Both the position numbers and the translations under genes were made by a program. The notes beneath the pieces are model-generated. The model did not search any database and was not told the DNA's origin. It saw only the letters and a program-made list of their open reading frames with translations. A stretch of DNA of 64,000 nucleotides from DASUAS01 sp963720765 (GTDB lineage: Bacteria > Actinomycetota > Acidimicrobiia > IMCC26256 > DASPTH01), in NCBI GenBank assembly GCA_963720765.1, contig CAVRGS010000003.1, positions 372,001-436,000 of the forward strand, written 5' to 3'. Shown here piece by piece: positions 1 to 7,304 of the stretch; position 1 is the first letter of the stretch, and every line of letters starts with the position of its first letter.

Positions 1-38
1 GCACCGTCCACATCGTCGACGGCGTGCTGCAGACGTAG
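1..38 (+). CDS. C-terminal end of an upstream gene (partial)
   Basis: One frame from base 3 reads TVHIVDGVLQT and stops at TAG (36-38), 24 bases before the next start. This is probably the last eleven residues of a gene lying outside the window. Too little is visible to name a family; the call rests only on an open frame with plausible composition. Confidence 0.4.
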   Translation, partial: TVHIVDGVLQT

Positions 39-50
39 TCGCGCCGAACG

Positions 51-56
51 TAGGGT
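51..56 (+). promoter_or_regulatory. -10 box (TAGGGT) of the aldo/keto reductase gene
   Basis: TAGGGT ends 6 bases before the ATG at 63, and no Shine-Dalgarno sequence lies between them. The spacing fits a leaderless transcript starting at or next to the start codon, a pattern that recurs across this window. Confidence 0.55.
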
Positions 57-62
57 GCTGCG

Positions 63-1055
63 ATGGAGCACGTGCGCCTCGGACGGAGCGGTCTCCCGGT
101 TTCGCGGATCTGCCTCGGGACGATGACCTTCGGGTTGCAGGTCGACGAGGATCGGGCGCACCCGATCCTCGATCGCGCTGCGGAGCTCGGCGTCACCTTT
201 CTCGACCTCGCCGACGTCTACCCGCTCGGTGGCGACCTGACGACGGTGGGTCGTACGGAGGAGATCGTCGGTCGTTGGCTCGTCGGGAAGCGTGATGACT
301 TCGTCGTCGCCACGAAGTGCTTCGGTCCCACCGGCACGCAGCCATGGCAGGCGGGCAACAGTCGCCGCCACATCGTCGACGCGGTCGACGCGTCGTTGCA
401 GCGGTTGCAGACCGACTTCGTCGATCTCTACCAGCTGCACTTCGACGATCGATCGGTGCCGCTCGACGAGACCCTTGCGGCCCTCGACGACCTCGTGCAC
501 GCGGGCAAGGTGCGATACGTCGGGTGCTCCAACTTCCTCGCGTACCGACTGGCGCAAGCTCTGGGTCGGAGTGCCGCGCTCGGGCTGACGGCCTTCGTGT
601 CCGTGCAGCCTCGCTACAACCTGGTGTTCCGCGAGTTCGAGCGCGAGCTGTTCCCGCTGTGCCTCGACGAAGGCATCGGAGTGATCCCGTACAACCCGCT
701 CGCGGGTGGACTGCTGTCGGGGAAGCACGACCGAACCCGGCCCCCCGACGAGGGCACGCGCTTCACGCTCGGCACCGCCGGCCGCACGTACCAGGACCGC
801 TACTGGCATGACCACGTGTTCGACACGGTCGACGCGTTGAGCGACGTCGCGGCCCAGGCGGGGTTGCCGCTGGCGACGATGGCAGTGGCGTGGGTGCTGC
901 GCAACCCGGCCGTGACCGCGCCGATCGTGGGTGCCAGCCGACCCGAGCAGCTCGACGACACGGTGGTGGCGGCCGACGTCGTGCTCGACGACGATCTCGT
1001 GCAGCGCCTCGACGACCTGACTGCGCAGTACCGGCGTGGCGATGCACCACGCTGA
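63..1055 (+). CDS. Aldo/keto reductase family protein
   Basis: This is a 330-residue (beta/alpha)8 barrel NAD(P)H-dependent oxidoreductase of the AKR superfamily, which reduces aldehydes or ketones to alcohols in the cytoplasm. The catalytic tetrad is visible: Asp48 and Tyr53 (LDLADVY), Lys85 (VVATK) and His126 (YQLHFDD). The cofactor segment GASRPEQL lies near residue 296. Length and motifs are normal for the YajO/Tas-like branch. The ATG at 63 follows a TAGGGT box. The next gene begins 20 bases before this one ends, so the two are probably translated from one transcript. The substrate cannot be told from sequence. Confidence 0.93.
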   Translation: MEHVRLGRSGLPVSRICLGTMTFGLQVDEDRAHPILDRAAELGVTFLDLADVYPLGGDLTTVGRTEEIVGRWLVGKRDDFVVATKCFGPTGTQPWQAGNSRRHIVDAVDASLQRLQTDFVDLYQLHFDDRSVPLDETLAALDDLVHAGKVRYVGCSNFLAYRLAQALGRSAALGLTAFVSVQPRYNLVFREFERELFPLCLDEGIGVIPYNPLAGGLLSGKHDRTRPPDEGTRFTLGTAGRTYQDRYWHDHVFDTVDALSDVAAQAGLPLATMAVAWVLRNPAVTAPIVGASRPEQLDDTVVAADVVLDDDLVQRLDDLTAQYRRGDAPR

Positions 1056-1869
1056 GCTCCTCTCGGACGCGGAGCGCGACGCGTTCGAGCGTGACGGATT
1101 CATCATGGTGAGACCGGCACTCACGCCCGGTGCCGTGCATCGGCTGCGTGGGGTGGCCGACGCACTCGACGCCGACTATCGAGCGACGCCGGAGGTCACG
1201 CCGTTCCACACCCTGAACCTCCACGATCTCGTCGGCCGCGACGACGCGTTTCTCGAGCTGGTCGATCTACCGACGACGTTCGCGAAGGTGTGGGGCATCC
1301 TCGGGTGGCACATCCAGGTGTTCCACACCCAGCTGCTCGTGACGCCACCCGCGCCGTCGCACGCGACGCCGGGTGCGTACGGATGGCACCAGGACAACAA
1401 CCGCATGAACCTCGACCTCGAGACGCAGCCGCAGCCCCGGATCTCGGTGAAGGTCGGGTACTTCCTGACCGATCTGCCCGAACCGGGCATGGGCAACCTC
1501 TGCGTCGTGCCCGGGAGCCACGCGCGTGGACGCCCGACCCTCGCGCCCGGAGAGCAACCCGACGGCGCGATCGAGGTCGTGGCATCGGCCGGTGACGCGA
1601 TCGTCTTCGATCGGCGCCTCTGGCACTCTGCGTCGACGAACGTGTCGCGGTCGACCCGGGTGTTCCTGACCGTCGGCTACAGCTATCGGTGGGTGCGAAC
1701 GAAGTCGGACATGGTGCTCGACCCGATGTTCCCGTCGCTCCCGCCGATCCGGCGCCAGCTGCTCGGAGCGAACACGTCGGCGAATGCGTGGTTCGATCCG
1801 AGCGACGACGACGTGCCGCTGCGTGACTGGATCCGAGCCCGGTACGGTGACGAGGCGGTGCGCCCGTAG
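1036..1869 (+). CDS. Phytanoyl-CoA dioxygenase (PhyH) family protein
   Basis: This is a 277-residue Fe(II)/2-oxoglutarate-dependent oxygenase of the PhyH family, which hydroxylates acyl-CoA-like or secondary metabolite substrates. The iron triad is visible as His118-x-Asp120 (YGWHQDNN) and His197 (RRLWHSAS), with a likely 2-oxoglutarate-binding Arg about ten residues later. The VVPGSH element typical of the family precedes it. The ATG at 1036 overlaps the aldo/keto reductase by 20 bases; ATG 1042 is an alternative start. Translational coupling suggests a two-step oxidation/reduction of the same compound, but that is inference. Confidence 0.9.
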   Translation: MAMHHAELLSDAERDAFERDGFIMVRPALTPGAVHRLRGVADALDADYRATPEVTPFHTLNLHDLVGRDDAFLELVDLPTTFAKVWGILGWHIQVFHTQLLVTPPAPSHATPGAYGWHQDNNRMNLDLETQPQPRISVKVGYFLTDLPEPGMGNLCVVPGSHARGRPTLAPGEQPDGAIEVVASAGDAIVFDRRLWHSASTNVSRSTRVFLTVGYSYRWVRTKSDMVLDPMFPSLPPIRRQLLGANTSANAWFDPSDDDVPLRDWIRARYGDEAVRP

Positions 1870-1883
1870 GAGAGGGTTCGCTC

Positions 1884-2114
1884 CTAGGCGAAGTCGCCGA
1901 GGTAGTCCCAGAGGTCTTCGGCGGTGCGCTTGGCCGGGTACCCGGGCACCTCGCGGCGGGCGGAACCGGGGCCGTGGAACGTGCTGCCGGTGCGCTGCAG
2001 GTACGTGCGGACCAGGTCGGTCACGGGGTACTGCTGCTGGCTGACAGGGGTGTCGACGTCGTTGTCGAGGAGGAATTGCATCGCTACCTGCTTCATTGCT
2101 GGGGGAACGACCAT
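1884..2114 (-). CDS. Small protein of unknown function (76 aa)
   Basis: This 76-residue ORF is convergent with the dioxygenase, 14 bases away. I do not recognise the family. The composition is protein-like rather than Arg-rich: a hydrophilic helix-prone N-terminal half (MQFLLDNDVDTPVSQQQYPV), a GST/GPG-rich centre and a C-terminus ending ...DLWDYLGDFA. ATG 2114 has a TAGCCC-like box 6 bases upstream, while ATG 2096 is an alternative start without a clear ribosome site. It lacks a signal peptide and membrane segments. Confidence 0.6.
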   Translation of the reverse strand: MVVPPAMKQVAMQFLLDNDVDTPVSQQQYPVTDLVRTYLQRTGSTFHGPGSARREVPGYPAKRTAEDLWDYLGDFA

Positions 2115-2207
2115 GGTCGCGGGCTACCGGTCGGTATCCCGCAACGGAGCGCAGAAAACCCTGCGACACCGGGTGAACGTTCTGTCAAGACGCGCCGTCG
2201 GCGGGGC

Positions 2208-2816
2208 TCAACGACGACGGAGACGCACCACGCTGTCGGTCACGTCGACCTCCTCGCCGTCGGGCGTCTTGGCCCGGCGAGGCCGCGAACCGAGGCGCTC
2301 GACCTCCCACGCGTCGAGGTCGAGCGCGAGTGCATCGAGCACCTCGTGGGGGGTCGGGAAGACCATGTGCTCGTGCCACGGCACCGCTTCGTGGCTCACC
2401 ACGAGGAGCGTTCCCCCGGATCCGACGGCTGCCGCGGCGGCGCGCAACGCCGACTCGCGGGGATCATCGACGGGGGAGTGGAGGAAGTGGGCCGAGACCA
2501 GGTCGAACGGACCGGTCGGGAGCGACCGCGAGAAGTCGTGGCGGGCCCAGGTGATGCGATCGGCGACCCCGGCGGCGTCGGCGTGGTCGGCCGCCCGATC
2601 GAGGGCGGCCTGGGAGATGTCGGCGCCGGTGACCTGCCAGCCCCGCTCGGCCAGCCAGATGGCGTCCGCCCCTTCGCCACACCCGAGGTCCAGCGCGGTG
2701 CCTGGCGCCAGGCCGTCGAGCTCCTCGACCAGCACCGCGTTGGGGCGACCGCTCCACACCTGGGCACGTTCTCCGTAGAACTGCTCCCAGAACTCCTGGG
2801 CTTCGCTGCTCGACAT
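2208..2816 (-). CDS. Class I SAM-dependent methyltransferase
   Basis: This is a 202-residue Rossmann-fold methyltransferase of the Methyltransf_25/TehB-like type. SAM-binding motif I is clear (ALDLGCGEGADAIWLA, about residues 40-55), followed by the acidic residue of motif II (VTGADIS) and motif IV (FDLVSAHFLHS). The acceptor is unknown. Its promoter is unusually informative: a TACGCT -10 box 7 bases before ATG and, just upstream, a perfect 7-3-7 palindrome of Fur/Zur type. It is divergent from the two-component system at 2958. Metal-dependent repression is therefore likely. Confidence 0.9.
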   Translation of the reverse strand: MSSSEAQEFWEQFYGERAQVWSGRPNAVLVEELDGLAPGTALDLGCGEGADAIWLAERGWQVTGADISQAALDRAADHADAAGVADRITWARHDFSRSLPTGPFDLVSAHFLHSPVDDPRESALRAAAAAVGSGGTLLVVSHEAVPWHEHMVFPTPHEVLDALALDLDAWEVERLGSRPRRAKTPDGEEVDVTDSVVRLRRR

Positions 2817-2823
2817 GCCCGGC

Positions 2824-2829
2824 AGCGTA
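2824..2829 (-). promoter_or_regulatory. -10 box (TACGCT) of the methyltransferase gene
   Basis: TACGCT on the minus strand ends 7 bases before the ATG at 2816. No ribosome site lies between, so the messenger is probably leaderless. Confidence 0.5.
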
Positions 2830-2836
2830 GCACTAT

Positions 2837-2853
2837 CTGAGAACGATTCTCAG
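2837..2853. promoter_or_regulatory. Fur/Zur-family operator candidate
   Basis: CTGAGAACGATTCTCAG is a palindrome with perfect 7-base arms around CGA. Its 15-base core TGAGAACGATTCTCA follows the 7-1-7 consensus of Fur-family boxes (TGAnAAtnATTnTCA), and matches the actinobacterial Zur consensus TGAAAATGATTTTCA at 12 of 15 positions. It covers the -35 region of the methyltransferase promoter, where a bound repressor would block RNA polymerase. No Fur or Zur gene is in the window. Confidence 0.65.
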
Positions 2854-2875
2854 TTGCGCGTGGGATCAGCCGGCG

Positions 2876-2891
2876 TTCAGCCGTTCTTCAG
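2876..2891 (+). promoter_or_regulatory. Direct-repeat response-regulator box upstream of the two-component genes
   Basis: TTCAG occurs at 2876 and again at 2887, exactly 11 bases apart, within GTTCAGCCGTTCTTCAG. Tandem 11-bp GTTCA-type repeats are the binding format of PhoB/PhoP/OmpR-like regulators. The same element recurs before the glycosyltransferase gene at 5070, so autoregulation by the adjacent regulator is likely. Confidence 0.45.
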
Positions 2892-2957
2892 GTGAGCGTG
2901 CGATGGTGAGGGGGCCGCAGCGTGAATCGGCGGTGCGGCCAGACCCTGGAGGGTCCG

Positions 2958-3635
2958 GTGCGGGTGCTGATCGTCGAGGACGAGAAGAAGGTGGCCGGGG
3001 CGGTCCGGCGCGGGCTCGAGGCCGAGGGCTTCGCCGTCGACGTCGCCCTCACCGGTACCGACGGGCTCTGGATGGCGACCGAGCACCCCTACGACGTGAT
3101 CGTCCTCGACATCATGTTGCCGGGCCTCAACGGCTACCGGGTGTGCGAGCAGCTCCGCGACGCGGGCAACTGGACGCCGATCCTCATGCTCACGGCCAAG
3201 GACGGCGAGTACGACCACGCCGAGGCGCTCGACACCGGGGCCGACGACTACCTGACCAAGCCGTTCTCGTTCGTCGTGCTGCTGGCTCGTCTGCGCGCAC
3301 TGCTGCGGCGCACTGGCCGCGCCCGCCCGGTCACGTACTCCGCCGGGGATCTGACCGTCGATCCGGTCACCCACCGCTGTCGCCGTGGCGACACCGAGGT
3401 GGCCCTCACCGCGCGCGAGTTCGCGGTGCTCGAGTTCCTGCTCCGACGCGCCGGTGAGGTGGTGTCGAAGGGCGAGATCCTCGACAACGTGTGGGACTTC
3501 GCCTTCGAAGGCGATCCCAACATCGTCGAGGTGTACATCCGTCATCTCCGCCGCAAGCTCGACGAGCCGTTCGGCAAGCAGCTGATCGAGACGATCCGCG
3601 GCGCGGGCTACCGGCTCGACCCCGAGGGCGGCTGA
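2958..3635 (+). CDS. OmpR/PhoB-family response regulator
   Basis: This is a 225-residue response regulator: a receiver domain (residues 1-115) with acidic pocket Glu7-Asp8, phospho-acceptor Asp51 (IVLDIMLPG), Thr79 and Lys101, then a winged-helix DNA-binding domain (about 125-222) with the usual GAGYRL ending. I chose the GTG at 2958 because GGAGGG ends 4 bases upstream and because the receiver begins immediately (VRVLIVEDE); a GTG at 2922 would add 12 unconserved residues. The histidine kinase follows after 5 bases, as in a typical operon. Candidate targets are the repeats at 2876 and 5015. Confidence 0.95.
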   Translation: MRVLIVEDEKKVAGAVRRGLEAEGFAVDVALTGTDGLWMATEHPYDVIVLDIMLPGLNGYRVCEQLRDAGNWTPILMLTAKDGEYDHAEALDTGADDYLTKPFSFVVLLARLRALLRRTGRARPVTYSAGDLTVDPVTHRCRRGDTEVALTAREFAVLEFLLRRAGEVVSKGEILDNVWDFAFEGDPNIVEVYIRHLRRKLDEPFGKQLIETIRGAGYRLDPEGG

Positions 3636-3640
3636 GTCCC

Positions 3641-5000
3641 GTGCGCGGGCTGGCGACCGTCCGGGTGCGCATCACGGCGGTCGCGGTGCTGGTGGTGGGT
3701 GCATCCTTGGTGGCGGGCGCGTTCTGGCTCGTGCGCCGCGCACCGCGACGGCATCACGAGCAACCTCGAGACCGCGGCGCGCCTCCGATCGCAGGACATC
3801 GCGGGCACGATCGCCGACGGTGCCTTTCCTCGTGTGCTCGCGGGCCCTCGGGGTGACGAGAACCTCGTGCAGGTGGTCGATGACAACGGCGTGGTCGTCG
3901 CGTCGTCGAAGAACCTCGTCAACGAGCCGCGGATCTCGACGCTGGCGCCCGACGCCGACGGATACTCGGCCCGGACGGTGTCGGGCATCGAGCAGGGCGA
4001 AGGGCCGTATCGCATCGTCGCCCGGCGCGTCGAGACCACCAACGGCACCTACGTGGTCTACGTGGCCCATGGGCTCGAGGGCGTCGCCCGGAGCACCGAC
4101 AACCTCGAGCGGCTGCTGTGGTGGTCGTTACCCGCGCTGCTGACGATGGTGGGTGTGCTCACCTGGGTGGTCACGGGGCGGGCCCTCAGACCGGTCGAAG
4201 CCATGCGTCGCGAGGTCGAGGTGATCGGCGCCGAGGACCTGCACCGCCGCGTCCCCGAGCCCGCCACCGAGGACGAGATCGGGCGTCTCGCCCGCACCAT
4301 GAACCTGATGCTGGCTCGACTCGAGGACGCCACCGAACGCCAGCGTCGTTTCGTCGCCGACGCCAGCCATGAGCTGCGCAGCCCGCTCACCGGGATGCGT
4401 GCCCAGCTCGAGGTGGATCTCGAGCACCCTGACCTCGCCGACTGGGAAGCGACCGAGCGCGACGTGCTCGGCGACGCCATCCGCATGCAGCGGCTCGTCG
4501 ACGACCTGCTCGCGATCGCGGTCGTCGACGCCGCGGTGCTCGATGCCGCGCACCGCGAACCGGTCGACCTCGACGAGATCGTGCTCGCCGAGGCACGCCG
4601 GCTCCACACGCGCAGCGCCCTGGACGTCGACACCCGCGCGGTGTCGGGCGCGCAGGTCGACGGCAACGCCGATCAACTGCTGCGGGTGGTGCGCAACCTG
4701 CTCGACAACGCAGGGCAGCACGCCCGCTCACAAGTGGTGGTGTCGCTCGCGGAGTCGAGCACCGACGTCACGTTGCGGGTCGTCGACGACGGGCCAGGGA
4801 TCCCCGATGCTGATCGGGAACGAGTCTTCGAGCGCTTCGCACGCATCGACGACGCCCGTGGTCGCGACGGCGACGGCGGCGCCGGCCTCGGCCTGGCCAT
4901 CGTGCAGGAGGTCGTGGTCGCCCACGGCGGGTCCGTCACGGTGGAGAACGCGCCCGGCGCCGCCTTCACCGTGGTGCTCCCGGCGCACGTCGGCGCCTGA
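3641..5000 (+). CDS. Sensor histidine kinase, HAMP-containing (frameshift near base 3737)
   Basis: This membrane sensor kinase of about 452 residues is the partner of the preceding regulator. The order is: N-terminal membrane helix (ITAVAVLVVGASLVAGAFWL), an extracytoplasmic sensor of about 125 residues, second helix (WWSLPALLTMVGVLTWVV), HAMP, the phospho-acceptor H-box ASHELRSPLTG, N-box RNLLDNAGQHA, and the ATP-binding G1 (DDGPGIPD) and G2 (GAGLGLAI) boxes. The first helix and its GTG start (3641) are in another frame from the rest. Removing one C near 3737 joins them into a normal kinase. Read as given, translation would have to start at 3699 and lose the first helix. This is either a sequence error or a recent inactivating mutation. 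Confidence 0.9.
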
Positions 5001-5014
5001 CTCGCCTCCGACCG

Positions 5015-5051
5015 TTCGCGGTTCGTTCAGCGATTCAGCGCCGGTTCAGCG
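5015..5051 (+). promoter_or_regulatory. Cluster of TTCAGCG repeats upstream of the glycosyltransferase operon
   Basis: TTCAGCG occurs at 5026, 5034 and 5045, with a TTCGCGG variant at 5015. The 5015/5026 and 5034/5045 pairs have the 11-base spacing typical of OmpR/PhoB-type dimers, and the sequence matches the repeats ahead of the regulator gene. It is the best candidate for a regulator site controlling the glycosyltransferases. Confidence 0.5.
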
Positions 5052-5069
5052 TCACCCGACGACGCTGCA

Positions 5070-7304
5070 GTGGTGCACCGATCGCAGCCGCAAGGACCCT
5101 CCACTGCGGTCGGTCGAACGGTGGGCCCTGGCCGAGGAAGACTGCCCTCCGGGTCGGGGCCCACCGTCCTCTCCGCTCGTCCCCTGCGGCGACCGTCTTC
5201 CCGAGCGGTGGGCGCACTCGTCGCCACGACCCTCGCCACAGCAGTCGTCGTGGCCGGGGGCACGACCCTGCCGAACGGCACGCACGTCGCGCTGGTGGTG
5301 GTCGCCTGCGCCGCGTACCTCGCGCTGATCCTCCGGCGATCGCCGTCGGGCCTGTCGATCAAGCTGGTCGGCGCCGCCGTCGCGCTGCAGACCGTCGTCG
5401 CTCTCGTACGTCCGCCGAGCGCGACCGAAGATCTCTGGTGGTACGCGATCTACGGGCGCATCCTCGCCGTGTACCACGCGAGCCCGTACACGCACGTCGC
5501 CGCCCAGTACCCGCACAACCCACTTCTCCCACTCGTCGGTCACACCTGGCGGCACACGCCATCGGTGTACGGCCCCGCGTTCACCGCGCTCTCCGGCACC
5601 GCGTCGTTCGTGCTGGGCGCCTCGGTGCTCGGGACTCGGCTCTTCTACCAAGGCCTCGCCGCTGCGGCCCTGGTGACCGTGTGCGTCGTCGTGTGGCGAC
5701 ACACGCGCTCCGCCGACGCGGTCGCGTTCTTCGCATTGAGCCCCTTCACCGCGTTGTACCTCGTCAACGGCGGCCGCAACGACATCCTCGTGGGCGCCGC
5801 GCTGCTCGGAGCAGTCGTGCTCGCCCAGCGCGGGAACACCACCGCCGCCGGTGTCGTCGGCGGCCTGGGCGCCTTGGTGAAGTTGACCGGCATGGTCGGT
5901 GTCGTGGCGCTGGTCGTGGCGCTCGCCGTTCGCGGGGAACGCGGCGCGGCACGTCGCGTCGGCATCGCGTCCGCGCTCGCGGTCATCGGTGCGTACGCCA
6001 TCGCAGGCATGTCCGCGGTGTTCACGCCCATGGACACTGCGGGAGCTCTCTACTCGCGCGAGTCCGTGTGGCGCGTGCTGCAGCAGGTCGGCCAGGAGGT
6101 GCCGGTCACGCAGGTTGCGCTGGCGGTGCTCGGTCTCGTCGTGTGCCTGGTGATGTTCCGCAGCGCCCGCTCCGGCCCCGAGGTCGCCGTGCCCGCCACG
6201 CTCACGGCGCTCACGCTCGGTGCCGCGTACACGCTGCCCGGGTACGTCGCATGGGCGCTGCCGACCGCGGCGTTGCAGCACCGGGGACGCGTCGCCCGCA
6301 TCGCCGCGCTGCAGGGCGTCGTGCTGGTCGTGGCCTACGAGATCGTCCGTCACCCGGTCCCCGGGCTCCTGGGCCACGCGCTCTCCACGCTCGCGACCGT
6401 CGGCGGTCCGATCGTCCTGCTCGGCCTGTTGATCGCGCTCGTGCTGTGCGCGCGATCTCGCACGCCCGATGACGACGCACCCGCGACAGAACCCGAAGCA
6501 GAGATTGAGGAACGGAGCACAGCGATGAACACCACGGAAACCGCACCCCCCGCGGTTCCCGTGCCGATCACCCGCGTGTTGGCGCTCGTCCCCACCTTGC
6601 ACGAGGCAGACGACGTCGAGCGCTTGCTCACAGGGATCCGCGCCGCGACGCCCGCCGTCGACGTGCTCGTCGTCGATGACGCCAGCCCCGACGGGACGGC
6701 CGACTTCGCCGAGTCGCTGAGCCACGCGCTCGGCGCAGTCGCGGTGGTCCGGCGTCGTGGTGAACCGGGCCTCGGTGGCGCGTCTCGCGAGGGGTTCGGC
6801 TACGGCCTCGCCCACGGGTACGACGCGGTGATCGAGATGGATGCCGACCTCTCCAACGAGCTGGCGACCATCCCCGCGCTCCTCGCTGCGCTCGACGCCG
6901 GCGCCGACCTCGCCATCGGTACCGGCCACGTCGCGGGCGGGGCGACGCCGGGATGGGCACTCCACCGTCGGCTGCTCTCACGCGCCGGCGGCGGGTACGC
7001 GCGGCGGCGGCTCCGACTTCCGTCGCACGATCCCACTTCCGGCTCCCGGGCCTTCCGCGCCGACCTGCTGCGTCGCTGCGAGCTCGACACGATCTGCGCG
7101 CAGGGCTTCGCGTTCCAGCTCGAGCTGCTCCACCGGGCCACTCGTCTCGGTGCCTGTGTGGTCGAAGTTCCGATCGTGTTCCGCGACCGCGCCGCCGGCG
7201 AGTCGAAGTTCTCCGGTGCGATCGCGCAGGAAGCGCTGCACCTCGTGAACGCGCTGCGACGCCATCCGCGGCGAGCGGCGAGTCGACCGGTGCTGGGCAC
7301 ATGA
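5070..7304 (+). CDS. Fused GT-C-type membrane mannosyltransferase and polyprenyl-phosphate glycosyltransferase (GT2)
   Basis: This 744-residue protein has two enzymes. Residues about 45-470 form a polytopic membrane domain with hallmarks of polyprenol-phosphate-mannose-dependent transferases (TEDLWWYAIYGRILA, SVYGPAF, NGGRNDILVG, LVKLTG). After a linker with acidic residues, residues about 500-740 form a GT2 dolichol-phosphate-mannose-synthase-like domain: DDASPDGTAD, EMDADLSN, and the C-terminal FRDRAAGESKFSG. The second domain would make the lipid-linked sugar that the first uses. An internal ATG with a good ribosome site at 6525 could also yield the GT2 domain alone. The start at 5070 is uncertain; GTG 5209 is an alternative. 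It overlaps the next gene by ATGA. Confidence 0.85.
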   Translation: MVHRSQPQGPSTAVGRTVGPGRGRLPSGSGPTVLSARPLRRPSSRAVGALVATTLATAVVVAGGTTLPNGTHVALVVVACAAYLALILRRSPSGLSIKLVGAAVALQTVVALVRPPSATEDLWWYAIYGRILAVYHASPYTHVAAQYPHNPLLPLVGHTWRHTPSVYGPAFTALSGTASFVLGASVLGTRLFYQGLAAAALVTVCVVVWRHTRSADAVAFFALSPFTALYLVNGGRNDILVGAALLGAVVLAQRGNTTAAGVVGGLGALVKLTGMVGVVALVVALAVRGERGAARRVGIASALAVIGAYAIAGMSAVFTPMDTAGALYSRESVWRVLQQVGQEVPVTQVALAVLGLVVCLVMFRSARSGPEVAVPATLTALTLGAAYTLPGYVAWALPTAALQHRGRVARIAALQGVVLVVAYEIVRHPVPGLLGHALSTLATVGGPIVLLGLLIALVLCARSRTPDDDAPATEPEAEIEERSTAMNTTETAPPAVPVPITRVLALVPTLHEADDVERLLTGIRAATPAVDVLVVDDASPDGTADFAESLSHALGAVAVVRRRGEPGLGGASREGFGYGLAHGYDAVIEMDADLSNELATIPALLAALDAGADLAIGTGHVAGGATPGWALHRRLLSRAGGGYARRRLRLPSHDPTSGSRAFRADLLRRCELDTICAQGFAFQLELLHRATRLGACVVEVPIVFRDRAAGESKFSGAIAQEALHLVNALRRHPRRAASRPVLGT
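6514..6527 (+). promoter_or_regulatory. Internal ribosome site and ATG for a stand-alone GT2 product
   Basis: GGAG (6514-6517), preceded by GAGG, lies 7 bases before ATG 6525, in frame with and at the exact junction of the two domains. Starting there gives a 259-residue polyprenyl-phosphate mannosyltransferase (MNTTETAPP...), a normal length for that family. It may be the fossil start of a once separate gene or a working second start. Confidence 0.45.

Noticed and set aside
3720..3760. Programmed ribosomal frameshift in the histidine kinase
   Set aside because: No slippery heptamer, stem-loop or stop codon arrangement is visible, and many other genes have the same kind of indel.
5052..6965. 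637-residue frame antisense to the fused glycosyltransferase
   Set aside because: Arg/Gly/Asp-rich with no domain; the plus-strand product has clear membrane helices and GT2 motifs.
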